Assembly: GCA_040902195.1 (NCBI GenBank)
Contig: JBBDXS010000007.1
Span: 1 to 39,667 of the forward strand
Direction of reading: 5' to 3'
Origin: JBBDXS01 sp040902195
Lineage (GTDB): Bacteria; Chloroflexota; Dehalococcoidia; DSTF01; RBG-16-68-14
DNA length: 39,667 bases
Below are positions 32,852 through 39,667 of this stretch, one piece after another. The notes below the pieces were generated by a model that did no database searches, was not told where the DNA came from, and saw nothing but the letters and a program-made list of their open reading frames with translations. Every line of letters begins with the position of its first letter. Within the stretch, counting starts at the first letter, position 1. The translations under genes and the position numbers were made by a program.

Positions 32852-33046
32852 CTACAGCAGGGCGGTAGCGGAGCGGACGGCGCGGCGGACGGACGAGATG
32901 AACGAGCGATCGGGTTCTTGCGACGGGACGCCGCGGGGAGTGCCGTCCCAGCGCCGCGCCCGCATGGCGCGGGCCTGGCGTTCGATCTGGACGGCTTCGC
33001 GCTGCCTGTCGTCGACCATGGCTTCGATCACTTCTTGCGTGTACAT
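32852..33046 (-). CDS. Small basic protein of unknown function
   Basis: 64 residues from ATG 33046, which has an AAGGAG ribosome site 8 bases upstream; the longer in-frame extension to 33121 lacks one. The N-terminal part MYTQEVIEAMVDDRQREAV is a plausible amphipathic helix, followed by an Arg-rich stretch (ERQARAMRARRW) and a polar tail. No family recognised. The start signals, the hairpin directly after the stop and its isolation argue for a real gene. It is divergent from the Crp/Fnr-type regulator. Confidence 0.5.
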   Translation of the reverse strand: MYTQEVIEAMVDDRQREAVQIERQARAMRARRWDGTPRGVPSQEPDRSFISSVRRAVRSATALL

Positions 33047-33154
33047 TGTCCGCTCCTTCAGGAACCGTCTCTCTATACAAGTTACGGCTAATTTGCCCTT
33101 CGCTTCTATGAAATGCTTCACACAAGGGCGCTAAAGGGCCAAAATGGAGCCGAT

Positions 33155-33835
33155 ATGGTCGTAGGGCATGGGGAACTCATTAGGGATGTCCCGCTCCTGG
33201 CCCGGCTGGCGGAGGAGGACCTCCGCGCGCTGGCCTCCCACGGGAAGGTGCGCAGCTACCGCACAGGCGACATCCTCTTCCGCGAGGGCGCTCCGGGCGA
33301 CTCGCTTCACATCGTGATCGAGGGCAACGTGCGCATCTCCGTGGCCTCGCCTACGGGCGACGAGGCCACGGTCGCCTTGCTCGGCGCCGGCGAGTTCGTC
33401 GGCGACCTGGCGCTCCTCGATGGGCGTCCGCGCTCCGCCAGCGCCATCGCCTCCCAGCCGACGAAGACGCTTATGGTGACGCGTCACAACTTCGCGGACT
33501 GGCTATCGGGCCGCCCGATGGTGGCGCTCTCGCTTCTCGAAACGCTAAGCCTGCGCGTCCGCCGCACAGACGAGGCGTTGGCCGACCTGGCCTTTCTCCA
33601 GCTTCCCCAGCGGCTGGCGAAGCGGCTGGTCAGGCTGACGATCGACCAGGCCCAGGGCGAACGCATCGCCGGAACGAAGCTGCGCATCACGCAGAGCGAG
33701 CTGGCGTCGATGCTGGGCGTGAGCCGCGAGAGCGTGAACAAGCAGCTCAACAAGTTCGCCCAGGAGGGCTGGATCCGCCTGGGCCGTGGCTCGGTCACCG
33801 TGCGCGATCCCGAGGCGCTCCGCGGATACGCCTGA
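33155..33835 (+). CDS. Crp/Fnr-family transcriptional regulator
   Basis: 226 residues from ATG 33155, chosen over 33113 because GGAG lies 6 bases upstream. Residues about 8-125 are a cyclic-nucleotide-binding-type beta-barrel (YRTGDILFREGAPGDSLHIVIEGNVRI, LLGAGEFVGDLALLDGRPRSASA). Residues about 145-220 are a Crp winged helix (LRITQSELASMLGVSRESVNKQLNKFAQEGWI). There are no Cys residues for an Fnr-type cluster. The barrel has GEFVGDLALLDGRPRSA where CRP has its cAMP loop, so a cyclic nucleotide is possible but not shown. A GAF-domain gene follows 12 bases later. Confidence 0.9.
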   Translation: MVVGHGELIRDVPLLARLAEEDLRALASHGKVRSYRTGDILFREGAPGDSLHIVIEGNVRISVASPTGDEATVALLGAGEFVGDLALLDGRPRSASAIASQPTKTLMVTRHNFADWLSGRPMVALSLLETLSLRVRRTDEALADLAFLQLPQRLAKRLVRLTIDQAQGERIAGTKLRITQSELASMLGVSRESVNKQLNKFAQEGWIRLGRGSVTVRDPEALRGYA

Positions 33836-33847
33836 TAAGCTAAGAGC

Positions 33848-34375
33848 ATGACCGAACAGGCGACAGCTCGCCGCCGTATCAACGATCCCGAGGAGCGCGC
33901 CTTGCGCAGCCTCGCCCGCGTTGTGAAGAAGGGCTTGCCCGAGCGCCCCGTCGACGCGCTCCAGCAGGTTGCCAACCTCGCGCGCGAGCTTACGAAGTCG
34001 TGCTACGGCGCCGTGACCGTCACCGACGGCCAGGACTATGTCGAGGGCTTTGTCGTGAGCGGTCTCACGCCGGAGGAGGAGCACAAGCTCAAGGCGCCGC
34101 CGCAGGGGCACGGCCCGCTCGGCTCGATGCGGCAGGACGGCCTCGCGGTGCGCATCGATGACCTGGGCGAGCACGCGACAGCCTTTGGCTTTCCGCCGCG
34201 CCATCCCGAGATGAAGACGCTGCTCGGCGTGCCGATCTGGGTCGAAGGGAACTTGCGCGGCGCGCTTTACGTGACCGACCGCGACGGCGGCAAGCCGTTC
34301 CGCGATCGCGACGAAACAACGCTCCACGTCCTCGCTCGACACGCCGGCCACGTCATCAGCACGCGCTGGTATTGA
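33848..34375 (+). CDS. Stand-alone GAF-domain protein
   Basis: 175 residues, mostly one GAF domain (about 35-172): VANLARELTKSCYGAVTVTDG, then HPEMKTLLGVPIWVEGNLRGALYVTDRDGGKPFRDRDETTLHVLARHAGHVI is typical. No histidine kinase, cyclase or HTH is attached, so it is a sensor or ligand-binding module acting on another protein. Being only 12 bases after the Crp/Fnr gene, it may be cotranscribed with and possibly modulate that regulator (inference). Cys52 could be a redox or ligand contact, without proof. Confidence 0.82.
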   Translation: MTEQATARRRINDPEERALRSLARVVKKGLPERPVDALQQVANLARELTKSCYGAVTVTDGQDYVEGFVVSGLTPEEEHKLKAPPQGHGPLGSMRQDGLAVRIDDLGEHATAFGFPPRHPEMKTLLGVPIWVEGNLRGALYVTDRDGGKPFRDRDETTLHVLARHAGHVISTRWY

Positions 34376-34377
34376 GC

Positions 34378-34417
34378 GTCAGGCTGTCTCCTGAGGCGAC
34401 TCTTCGAGAAGCCTGAC
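34378..34417 (+). terminator. Hairpin between GAF and FAH genes
   Basis: GTCAGGCT (34378-34385) pairs with AGCCTGAC (34410-34417) around a 24-base loop, starting 2 bases after the GAF stop. It could be a weak terminator or a leader structure of the next gene. Confidence 0.35.
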
Positions 34418-34431
34418 CTTCGGGTGGAAAT

Positions 34432-35319
34432 ATGCGTCTCCTCACCTACCAACGCGACGGCGTCGCGCGCATCGGGCTGCTGATCGACGGCCGCATCGTC
34501 GACGCGCAGGACGCGGACGCATCGCTTCCTAACGACATGCAGTCGTTCATCGAGCAGGGCGCGCCTGCGCTCGAACGCGCGCGGCGCGTGATCGAGTCGA
34601 TGTCGGACCGCCCTGCGCTCGAGGGCGCATCGACCGCGCTCGATGGCGCGCACCTCCTCGCGCCTATCCCGCGTCCGGCACGCAACATCGTCTGCGTCGG
34701 GCTGAACTACGCGGAGCACGCAGGAGAGTCGAACATCACGACAGGCATCCCGGAGCATCCCGTGTACTTCACTAAGCCTCCCAGCACCGTCATCGGCCCG
34801 GAGGCCGCCGTGCCCCTGCACGCGCACGTCTCGCGCCGCGTGGACTGGGAGGTCGAGCTGGTCGTCGTGATCGGGACACGCGGACGCGACATCCCGGAGG
34901 AGCGCGCGCTCGATTACGTCTTCGGCTACACGGTCGGTAACGACGTGACGGCGCGCGATCTCCAGGCGCGCCACCAGCAGTGGTACAAAGGCAAGGGGCT
35001 CGATGGGTTCTGCCCGCTCGGCCCGTGGATCGTGACCGCGGACGAGATCCCCGACCCCCAGGACGTCCACCTCTCACTGCGCGTGAATGGCGCGACGAAG
35101 CAGGACGCGCACACGAGCGATATGGTCTTCAATGTGGCGAAGCTCATCGCGGTCTGGTCGCTCGGCATGACGCTCGAGCCGGGCGACCTGCTCATGACGG
35201 GCACGCCGGCCGGCGTCGGCTTCGCGCGCAAGCCACCGGAGTATCTTGGCCCCGGCGACGTGATGGAAGCGGAGATCGACCGCATCGGCGTGCTTCGTAA
35301 TACGATAGCGGCCGAATAG
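34432..35319 (+). CDS. Fumarylacetoacetate hydrolase-family protein
   Basis: 295 residues. The C-terminal FAH domain (about 80-290) shows NIVCVGLNYAEHAGES, PVYFTKPPSTVIGP, the metal-binding acidic pair in VDWEVELVVVIG, GYTVGNDVTARD and the end TGTPAGVGFARKPPEYLGPGD. The first about 75 residues are the usual small N-terminal domain. Members cleave or hydrate 2-oxo acids in aromatic catabolism (2-oxohepta-3-ene-dioate isomerase, acylpyruvase, oxaloacetate decarboxylase/FAHD1-like); the substrate cannot be fixed. No other aromatic degradation gene is in the window. Confidence 0.88.
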   Translation: MRLLTYQRDGVARIGLLIDGRIVDAQDADASLPNDMQSFIEQGAPALERARRVIESMSDRPALEGASTALDGAHLLAPIPRPARNIVCVGLNYAEHAGESNITTGIPEHPVYFTKPPSTVIGPEAAVPLHAHVSRRVDWEVELVVVIGTRGRDIPEERALDYVFGYTVGNDVTARDLQARHQQWYKGKGLDGFCPLGPWIVTADEIPDPQDVHLSLRVNGATKQDAHTSDMVFNVAKLIAVWSLGMTLEPGDLLMTGTPAGVGFARKPPEYLGPGDVMEAEIDRIGVLRNTIAAE

Positions 35320-35447
35320 CATGTTCCAGTCATCAGATACGATTTCGGGCCCGGCCGGGCTAGCGGCGAGGCGTAGGCCGGCAGCGACGAAGACCTCCTC
35401 CGGCTCTTCCACGAAGTCAATGACGGCGTCCTCCCTGATGGTCAGAC
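35320..35447. other. Spacer without recognised gene
   Basis: A short minus-strand frame (GTG at 35451, reading CLTIREDAVIDFVEEPEEVF) looks protein-like for about 40 codons but then merges into the antisense of the FAH gene. It has no ribosome site that I can see. It may be the remnant of another gene broken at the ald pseudogene junction. Confidence 0.25.
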
Positions 35448-36143
35448 ACACCTTTCTCGAAGCGGCACAAATGAGCTGTTGGCTGCGCCGGCGCCGGGGC
35501 CCGGCCGCGGCGAGCTGCTGAGCGGCCGTCCGGGAGCTGCACCGGCCGGAGTTGTCATCTTAGGCGCGGGGAAGTAACGACGAACGCCTGCTCCATCGCG
35601 ATCGGCCTCGGCGCGCAGATCACGGAGCTCTGCCTCAGCCCAGCCAGCTCTGCCGCTTCGACCACCGCTCGCCCGGGCCGCGTCGTGACGCTCATGGCCA
35701 CGCCGTACGCCCTTAGCCGTGCCCTCGAAGGAGCCATGTCCCCGTCAGCGGCGTGCCTCGTGCCCGGGGCGCTCGCGCCGAAGCTGGTCACGCGAAGGCA
35801 GGTGCGCAGCATGAGCGATGCCGCAGTGATCGGGAGACGTGGATGTCCACCAGGGCGGCGCGATCGGTTGCGCGTCCCACGAGGCACGCTCCCATCTATA
35901 GTAGAGGAGGCCGTCGTTCACTATCCGATCGCGATCACGCCGGGCGCGGTGCTGTTCCCATCTCCGTCTTCTCCTACAGCGGCCACCCTCCCCTACGTTC
36001 GCCGTCTCGCAAGCGACGGGCCAACGGGCCTGCGCGGTCCAGGCCTGGCGGCCGGCGCGCATGTCGTTCATGGCAAGATCGTTTGCCCCCACGTGGCCGC
36101 CTCCATGGGAGTTCAACCAGCCTCGTTGGACGATGCCCTTTAA
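35448..36143 (+). pseudogene. ald: Alanine dehydrogenase pseudogene (C-terminal half)
   Basis: Pieces of alanine dehydrogenase appear in order but in changing frames on the plus strand: LLSGRPGAAPAGVVILGAG (about 35515-35569, then an in-frame TAA), NACSIAIGLGAQIT, RVVTLMATPYALSRALEGA, LVPGALAPKLVTRRQVRSMSDAAVI, VDVHQGGAI followed by two stops, VVHYPIAITPGAV, ATLPYVRRLASDG, and GLAAGAHVVHGKIVC to the stop at 36141-36143. These match the NAD-binding domain and C-terminal part of Ald (NMPGAVPRTST and ALTNATLPY are degraded here to ITPGAVLFPSP and PTAATLPY). Roughly the first 160 residues are missing. At least two frameshifts and several stops make it non-functional. Confidence 0.8.
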
Positions 36144-36224
36144 TCCGCTTGATAACGAACACCAGTTCCGAAATTGTTGGGGTGCTGGATACCAAGGCGG
36201 CGTTGCTGCCGGAGCGCGGTAGGG

Positions 36225-36253
36225 TTGACACTACCAGTTGACTATGCTCAAAT
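36225..36253 (+). promoter_or_regulatory. Candidate promoter of the CSLREA/beta-helix gene
   Basis: TTGACA (36225-36230), 17 bases, TCAAAT (36248-36253). It would give a leader of about 160 bases, with a GCGAGGG/CCCTCGC hairpin at about 36373-36396 and the ribosome site GGAGGT just before the ATG. No known riboswitch was recognised in the leader. Confidence 0.4.
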
Positions 36254-36420
36254 TGCCGAGATGGTTATTCGGGTACGGTCACTCGAAAGAGGTGGACTAG
36301 TGGCGACTGGTACCCCTCATCGCTTTGTTGTGAATCCAGGAGAAGGTCCGGGTTCTTAGAGGAAGGCAACCTGGGCGAGGGACGTGGCCCTCGCAGAAAA
36401 CAACCCACGTTAGGAGGTAG

Positions 36421-39400
36421 ATGGTGCAAACGACAGGAAGTCGAAAATTGTTTACGATGCGCCCCGCTATGGCGCTGCGGCTCTTGGTTGGAGCCGTCCT
36501 GCTGCTGGCGGTGGCCGGCCTTTCGGTCGTTCTCGTCAGCAACGCGAATGCTGGCGCGGTGGCCAAACTCACCGTGAACAGCACGGCCAATAACGACGAC
36601 GGCCTCTGTGAGGGCGCCCCAAACGACGGGACGGGCGACTGTACGCTGCATGAGGCAATCGAAGCGGCGAACGATGGCCTCGCCGACGAGATCAACTTCC
36701 ACCCGACGGTCTTCTCCAAGGCCAGCCCGGGCGTCATCTTCATCGATGACGACGTGCCCGGCAACAGCGGCTGTCTGCCCACGATCGTGCGTGATGGCAT
36801 CACGATCGACAACACCGGCACGGCCGTCATCATAGACGGTGACGCGAACGACGACTTCGACGCCGAGACCTGCGGAGATGACGGCGTCTTCCACGTCCAC
36901 GCCACCAACCACGGGTTCGACTTCACGTTCATCGGCGCCAAGAACTTTGTCATCCGCCAGTTCGACGATGACACCAACGGGATCGACCTGTATGGTTCCT
37001 CCGGCGACTGTTCTGTCGGAGCGTGCTCCTTCGGTGACGTCACGATCAGCGGCCTGATCTTCCAGGACGGCGACACCAATGGCGAGACTGATGACGATTA
37101 CGACAGCGGCAACGGTATCGAAATCAACGGCACCACGAACCTGACCAACATCTTGATTGACAACAACAACATTACGGCGGACAACTTTGGCATCAACCTG
37201 GAAACGGACGGCACGGACCTGACCAACAACACGGTCAACGTCACCAACAACACGATCATCGGAGACTTCGACGATTCCGGCTGCTGTGACGAGGACAGGG
37301 AAGGCGTCAATATGAACTTCGACGGAGACTTGGACGGCAAGCTCTTCGTCAACGTCAGCAATAACCCGTCGATTACGTCCCTCACCGACGACGCGGTCGA
37401 GATCGACTACTGCGGCGCCGCCGGCAGTTGCGACGCCAGCGAAAGCGCCATCAACGTCCGCGTCAACGACAACGGCAAGCTCTCCGGCGGCGACGACGGC
37501 CTCGACATGGAGATCGCAGCGGATGGCGCGGATGTCAGTTCCGACCGCACCGATGTCGACATTCAGGTCAATCGGAACGGCTTGATCGATGCCGACAACG
37601 ACGATGGCATCGACATCCAGGTACGCGTCTGCTGCGACGAAAGTTTCAGCACGAGCAAGATCCAGGTGAACGACAACAACGACATCATCGCCTTGGATGA
37701 CGGCGTGGTCGTTACGAACAAGGTCGGCTGCGGCCAGGGCAACGAGAGCGACGTTGAAGTCAACGGGAACGGCAGCGTCGAAGGCCAGGAAGGCCGGGGT
37801 GTTGACGTCCAGGCCATCGCTGGCAGCCGCTTCAACTTCTGTGACATCACCGTGGACTCCGACGAGAACACGGCCTTCGTCGAGGTCAATGACAACGACC
37901 GGATCGACGGCGGCAGCGAAGGTGTCTCCGCCAAGGCTCAGACGGGCAGCTCTTCCGGCAACGGCGACGACAACCTGTCCACCGTCCACGTGAACGGCAA
38001 CGGCGAGATCGCCGGTGGCGTCGACAAGGTTGGCGTGAAGGTCCAGCCGGAAGCCGGCAGCCAGTTCGACAGCGAAGACGCCGACGACAACGACGCGATC
38101 GTCGAGGTCAACGACAACGGCGATATCTCCGGCGGTCTTCGAGGTATAGAGATCAAGGGCTACTCCGGCGTCGACGACGGCGGCAAGGACGAATTCCCGG
38201 TGGACGGCACGGCCGGCGACGGTGACGAGAACCTGCTGCAGGCCACGATTGATGGCAACGGCAGCATCACCGGCAACGACGGGGATGGTGTGCTACTCGA
38301 CCTGCAGTCGGGTGGTCACACCGAGAGCAGCGCTCGCAACACGCTCCTCGCAAACGTCACGAACAACGGCGAGATCATCGGCCGTGGTGACAGCGACGGC
38401 GATGGCGTGGAGGCGAACCTGGAGGTCTGCTGCGAACCCAAGCCCACGCCCCAGGGCAACCTGACGCTGCTGATCGCCGACAACGGCGACATCATCGGGC
38501 GGAACGCCGACGGCATCGAGATCGACGTCTGCTGCAACATCAACAACGTGAGCATCCTCGACAACGGCTCGATCCGCGGCAACGGCGACAACGGGATCGA
38601 TTACAAGGTCGCCATCTGGAGCGACGATGACGCCGACTTCGAGGAGGCGTGCCCGCCGGAATGCGGTCTGTTCAGCTCTGTGAACAACCTCAAGATCCAG
38701 CGGAACGACATCTTCAACAGCGAAAACAACGGCATCGAGATCTGCTGCGGCGCGTTCCAGGACCCGGCAGAGAACCCGGGTGGTGGCGCTAACTTGAAGA
38801 GCATCATCTCGGACAACCAGATCCACCACAACCGCGACCACGGCATCGAGGTCAGCAGCTCGTTCGGGCTGAACATTGGCCCCAACAACGAAATCTTCTC
38901 GAACGGCGACGACCCGCTGGTCGACCGCGGTATCGAGATCGATAGCGACGACTCTTCTGACAGCATCAAGACGAACCTGAGCGGGGAGACGCTTGACACT
39001 GTCATCTTTGACACCGAGGCGGACCGGAACACGATTACGCAGAACAGCATCTTCGATAACGTGGGCCTGGGCATCGACCTGATCGGCGACATCGACCAGG
39101 ACGGCGATGGCGACCACGGCATCGGCTGCATCGGCTTGTCGGACTTCCCCTCGCCGAACAAGTGCATCTCGGAGCCGGTAATCCAGACGCTGTCGGGCGC
39201 TAAGCTCGTGGGCGACGCCCCCGCCGGCAGCCACGTGGAAGTGTTCACCGCGGACGAAGACCCGGCGGACCAGCTGCCGCTTTCGAACCCGCAACACGGC
39301 GAAGGCAAGACCTACCTGGTGACCGGCACGGCCGATGATCTGGGTGACTGGTCGATCAACCTGCCGTGCGGCCTGGGTAACATGAAGGTGACGGCCACCG

Positions 39401-39667
39401 CGACGAACAAGACCAAGGACACGTCCGAGTTCTCGGCGAACTTCACGGTGCTGAACATTCCGTGCACGCCGACTCCGGCGCCGACGAACACGACTGCGCC
39501 GACGAACACGACTGCGCCGACGAACACGCCGATCGTGATAGTAGCGACTGCGACGCCGGTCGTCTCGAAGCTCTGCGGCGACGTGAACGACGACGGCGTG
39601 CTTAACGCGGTAGACGTGACGCTTGTGCTGCAGTTCAAGGCGGCCCTCATCGGCTCGCTGGTGAACG
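36421..39667 (+). CDS. Giant CSLREA / right-handed beta-helix surface protein with C-terminal dockerin, cut by right edge
   Basis: The frame is open from ATG 36421 (GGAGGT upstream) to the window edge, 1082 residues visible. Signal peptide about 14-45. A CSLREA-type N-terminal domain follows: LTVNSTANNDDGLC and CTLHEAIEAAN (residues about 50-84). Then about 900 residues of parallel beta-helix with Asn/Asp/Gly-rich turns (VNDNGDISGG, DGIDIQV, NNGIEI patterns) and repeated adjacent Cys pairs at 288, 404, 670, 704 and 775. A carbohydrate-like beta domain leads to a TPTPAPTNTTAPTNTT linker (about 1014-1032) and the first loop of a dockerin, CGDVNDDGVLNAVDVTLVLQ (about 1052-1071); the second loop should lie past the edge. 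It is probably a secreted, calcium-binding surface or adhesin-type protein. Confidence 0.85.
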   Translation, partial: MVQTTGSRKLFTMRPAMALRLLVGAVLLLAVAGLSVVLVSNANAGAVAKLTVNSTANNDDGLCEGAPNDGTGDCTLHEAIEAANDGLADEINFHPTVFSKASPGVIFIDDDVPGNSGCLPTIVRDGITIDNTGTAVIIDGDANDDFDAETCGDDGVFHVHATNHGFDFTFIGAKNFVIRQFDDDTNGIDLYGSSGDCSVGACSFGDVTISGLIFQDGDTNGETDDDYDSGNGIEINGTTNLTNILIDNNNITADNFGINLETDGTDLTNNTVNVTNNTIIGDFDDSGCCDEDREGVNMNFDGDLDGKLFVNVSNNPSITSLTDDAVEIDYCGAAGSCDASESAINVRVNDNGKLSGGDDGLDMEIAADGADVSSDRTDVDIQVNRNGLIDADNDDGIDIQVRVCCDESFSTSKIQVNDNNDIIALDDGVVVTNKVGCGQGNESDVEVNGNGSVEGQEGRGVDVQAIAGSRFNFCDITVDSDENTAFVEVNDNDRIDGGSEGVSAKAQTGSSSGNGDDNLSTVHVNGNGEIAGGVDKVGVKVQPEAGSQFDSEDADDNDAIVEVNDNGDISGGLRGIEIKGYSGVDDGGKDEFPVDGTAGDGDENLLQATIDGNGSITGNDGDGVLLDLQSGGHTESSARNTLLANVTNNGEIIGRGDSDGDGVEANLEVCCEPKPTPQGNLTLLIADNGDIIGRNADGIEIDVCCNINNVSILDNGSIRGNGDNGIDYKVAIWSDDDADFEEACPPECGLFSSVNNLKIQRNDIFNSENNGIEICCGAFQDPAENPGGGANLKSIISDNQIHHNRDHGIEVSSSFGLNIGPNNEIFSNGDDPLVDRGIEIDSDDSSDSIKTNLSGETLDTVIFDTEADRNTITQNSIFDNVGLGIDLIGDIDQDGDGDHGIGCIGLSDFPSPNKCISEPVIQTLSGAKLVGDAPAGSHVEVFTADEDPADQLPLSNPQHGEGKTYLVTGTADDLGDWSINLPCGLGNMKVTATATNKTKDTSEFSANFTVLNIPCTPTPAPTNTTAPTNTTAPTNTPIVIVATATPVVSKLCGDVNDDGVLNAVDVTLVLQFKAALIGSLVN
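39474..39530 (+). repeat. 18-bp tandem repeat in Thr-Pro linker
   Basis: About three copies of an 18-base unit (CCGACGAACACGACTGCG) encode APTNTT repeats in the linker before the dockerin of the beta-helix protein. Confidence 0.75.

Noticed and set aside
35340..35451. Short minus-strand protein-like frame (CLTIREDAVIDFVEEPEEVF)
   Set aside because: No ribosome site or end of its own; it runs into the antisense of the FAH gene. It may be a relic but cannot be supported as a gene.
36254..36420. Possible riboswitch in the long leader of the giant surface-protein gene
   Set aside because: The leader has a single 7-base-pair hairpin and no recognisable conserved riboswitch core.

Overview
The window looks like a chromosomal segment of a high-G+C, aerobic, heterotrophic bacterium. 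My best guess is Chloroflexota (a Dehalococcoidia/SAR202-like lineage). The reasons are the exported proteins that combine Thr-Pro/Thr-Asn-Pro linkers, dockerin-like repeats and right-handed beta-helices, the many transporter and acyl-CoA genes, and the GTAGGGGC-type intergenic palindromes. This placement is inference; there is no rRNA or tRNA in the window to confirm it.

Layout. 1-910: an exported Thr-Pro-rich protein running off the left edge. 1122-2532: a low-G+C lipoprotein gene lying between two direct copies of the 3' end of trxB. 2456-4144: trxA-trxB divergent from a CsoR-type repressor, with a perfect operator palindrome between them. 4125-5926: plsX translationally coupled to a methyltransferase. 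6075-9649: binding protein and two permeases of an oligopeptide-type ABC importer. 9748-14734: a complete branched-chain amino-acid-type importer in the order livG-livF-livH-livM-livK, closed by a strong hairpin. 14831-16460: bioY and a convergent Gfo/Idh/MocA oxidoreductase. 16576-19575: a 999-residue membrane acyltransferase with an SGNH domain and an extra C-terminal domain. 19756-20784: a malyl-CoA lyase-type enzyme. 20995-22074: a low-G+C gene of unknown function. 22403-26054: succinyl-CoA-synthetase-like beta and alpha genes with an exported dockerin/beta-helix gene between them. 26150-27296: a small ferredoxin and an ornithine-cyclodeaminase-family enzyme. 27555-29083: padR-chrA. 29223-31942: methylsuccinyl-CoA dehydrogenase and mesaconyl-CoA hydratase. 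31944-33046: a dockerin-bearing exported protein and a 64-residue small protein. 33155-35319: a Crp/Fnr regulator, a GAF protein and a fumarylacetoacetate-hydrolase-family enzyme. 35448-36143: a decayed alanine dehydrogenase pseudogene. 36421 to the right edge: a very long CSLREA/beta-helix surface protein ending in a dockerin.

How the genes fit together. The clearest metabolic theme is the late part of the ethylmalonyl-CoA pathway of acetyl-CoA assimilation: methylsuccinyl-CoA dehydrogenase (mcd), mesaconyl-CoA hydratase (mch) and a malyl-CoA/methylmalyl-CoA lyase candidate (mcl), with an acyl-CoA synthetase pair that could be succinyl- or malyl-CoA-forming. The earlier enzymes (crotonyl-CoA carboxylase/reductase, ethylmalonyl-CoA mutase) are not in the window. 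The second theme is a set of three, probably four, secreted proteins sharing Thr-Pro linkers and/or a dockerin-like calcium-binding domain with a conserved cysteine pair, with no cohesin in view. The third is genome plasticity: a cargo-like lipoprotein gene flanked by a duplicated trxB tail, a palindromic repeat next to a duplicated sucC start, and clusters of intergenic hairpin repeats.
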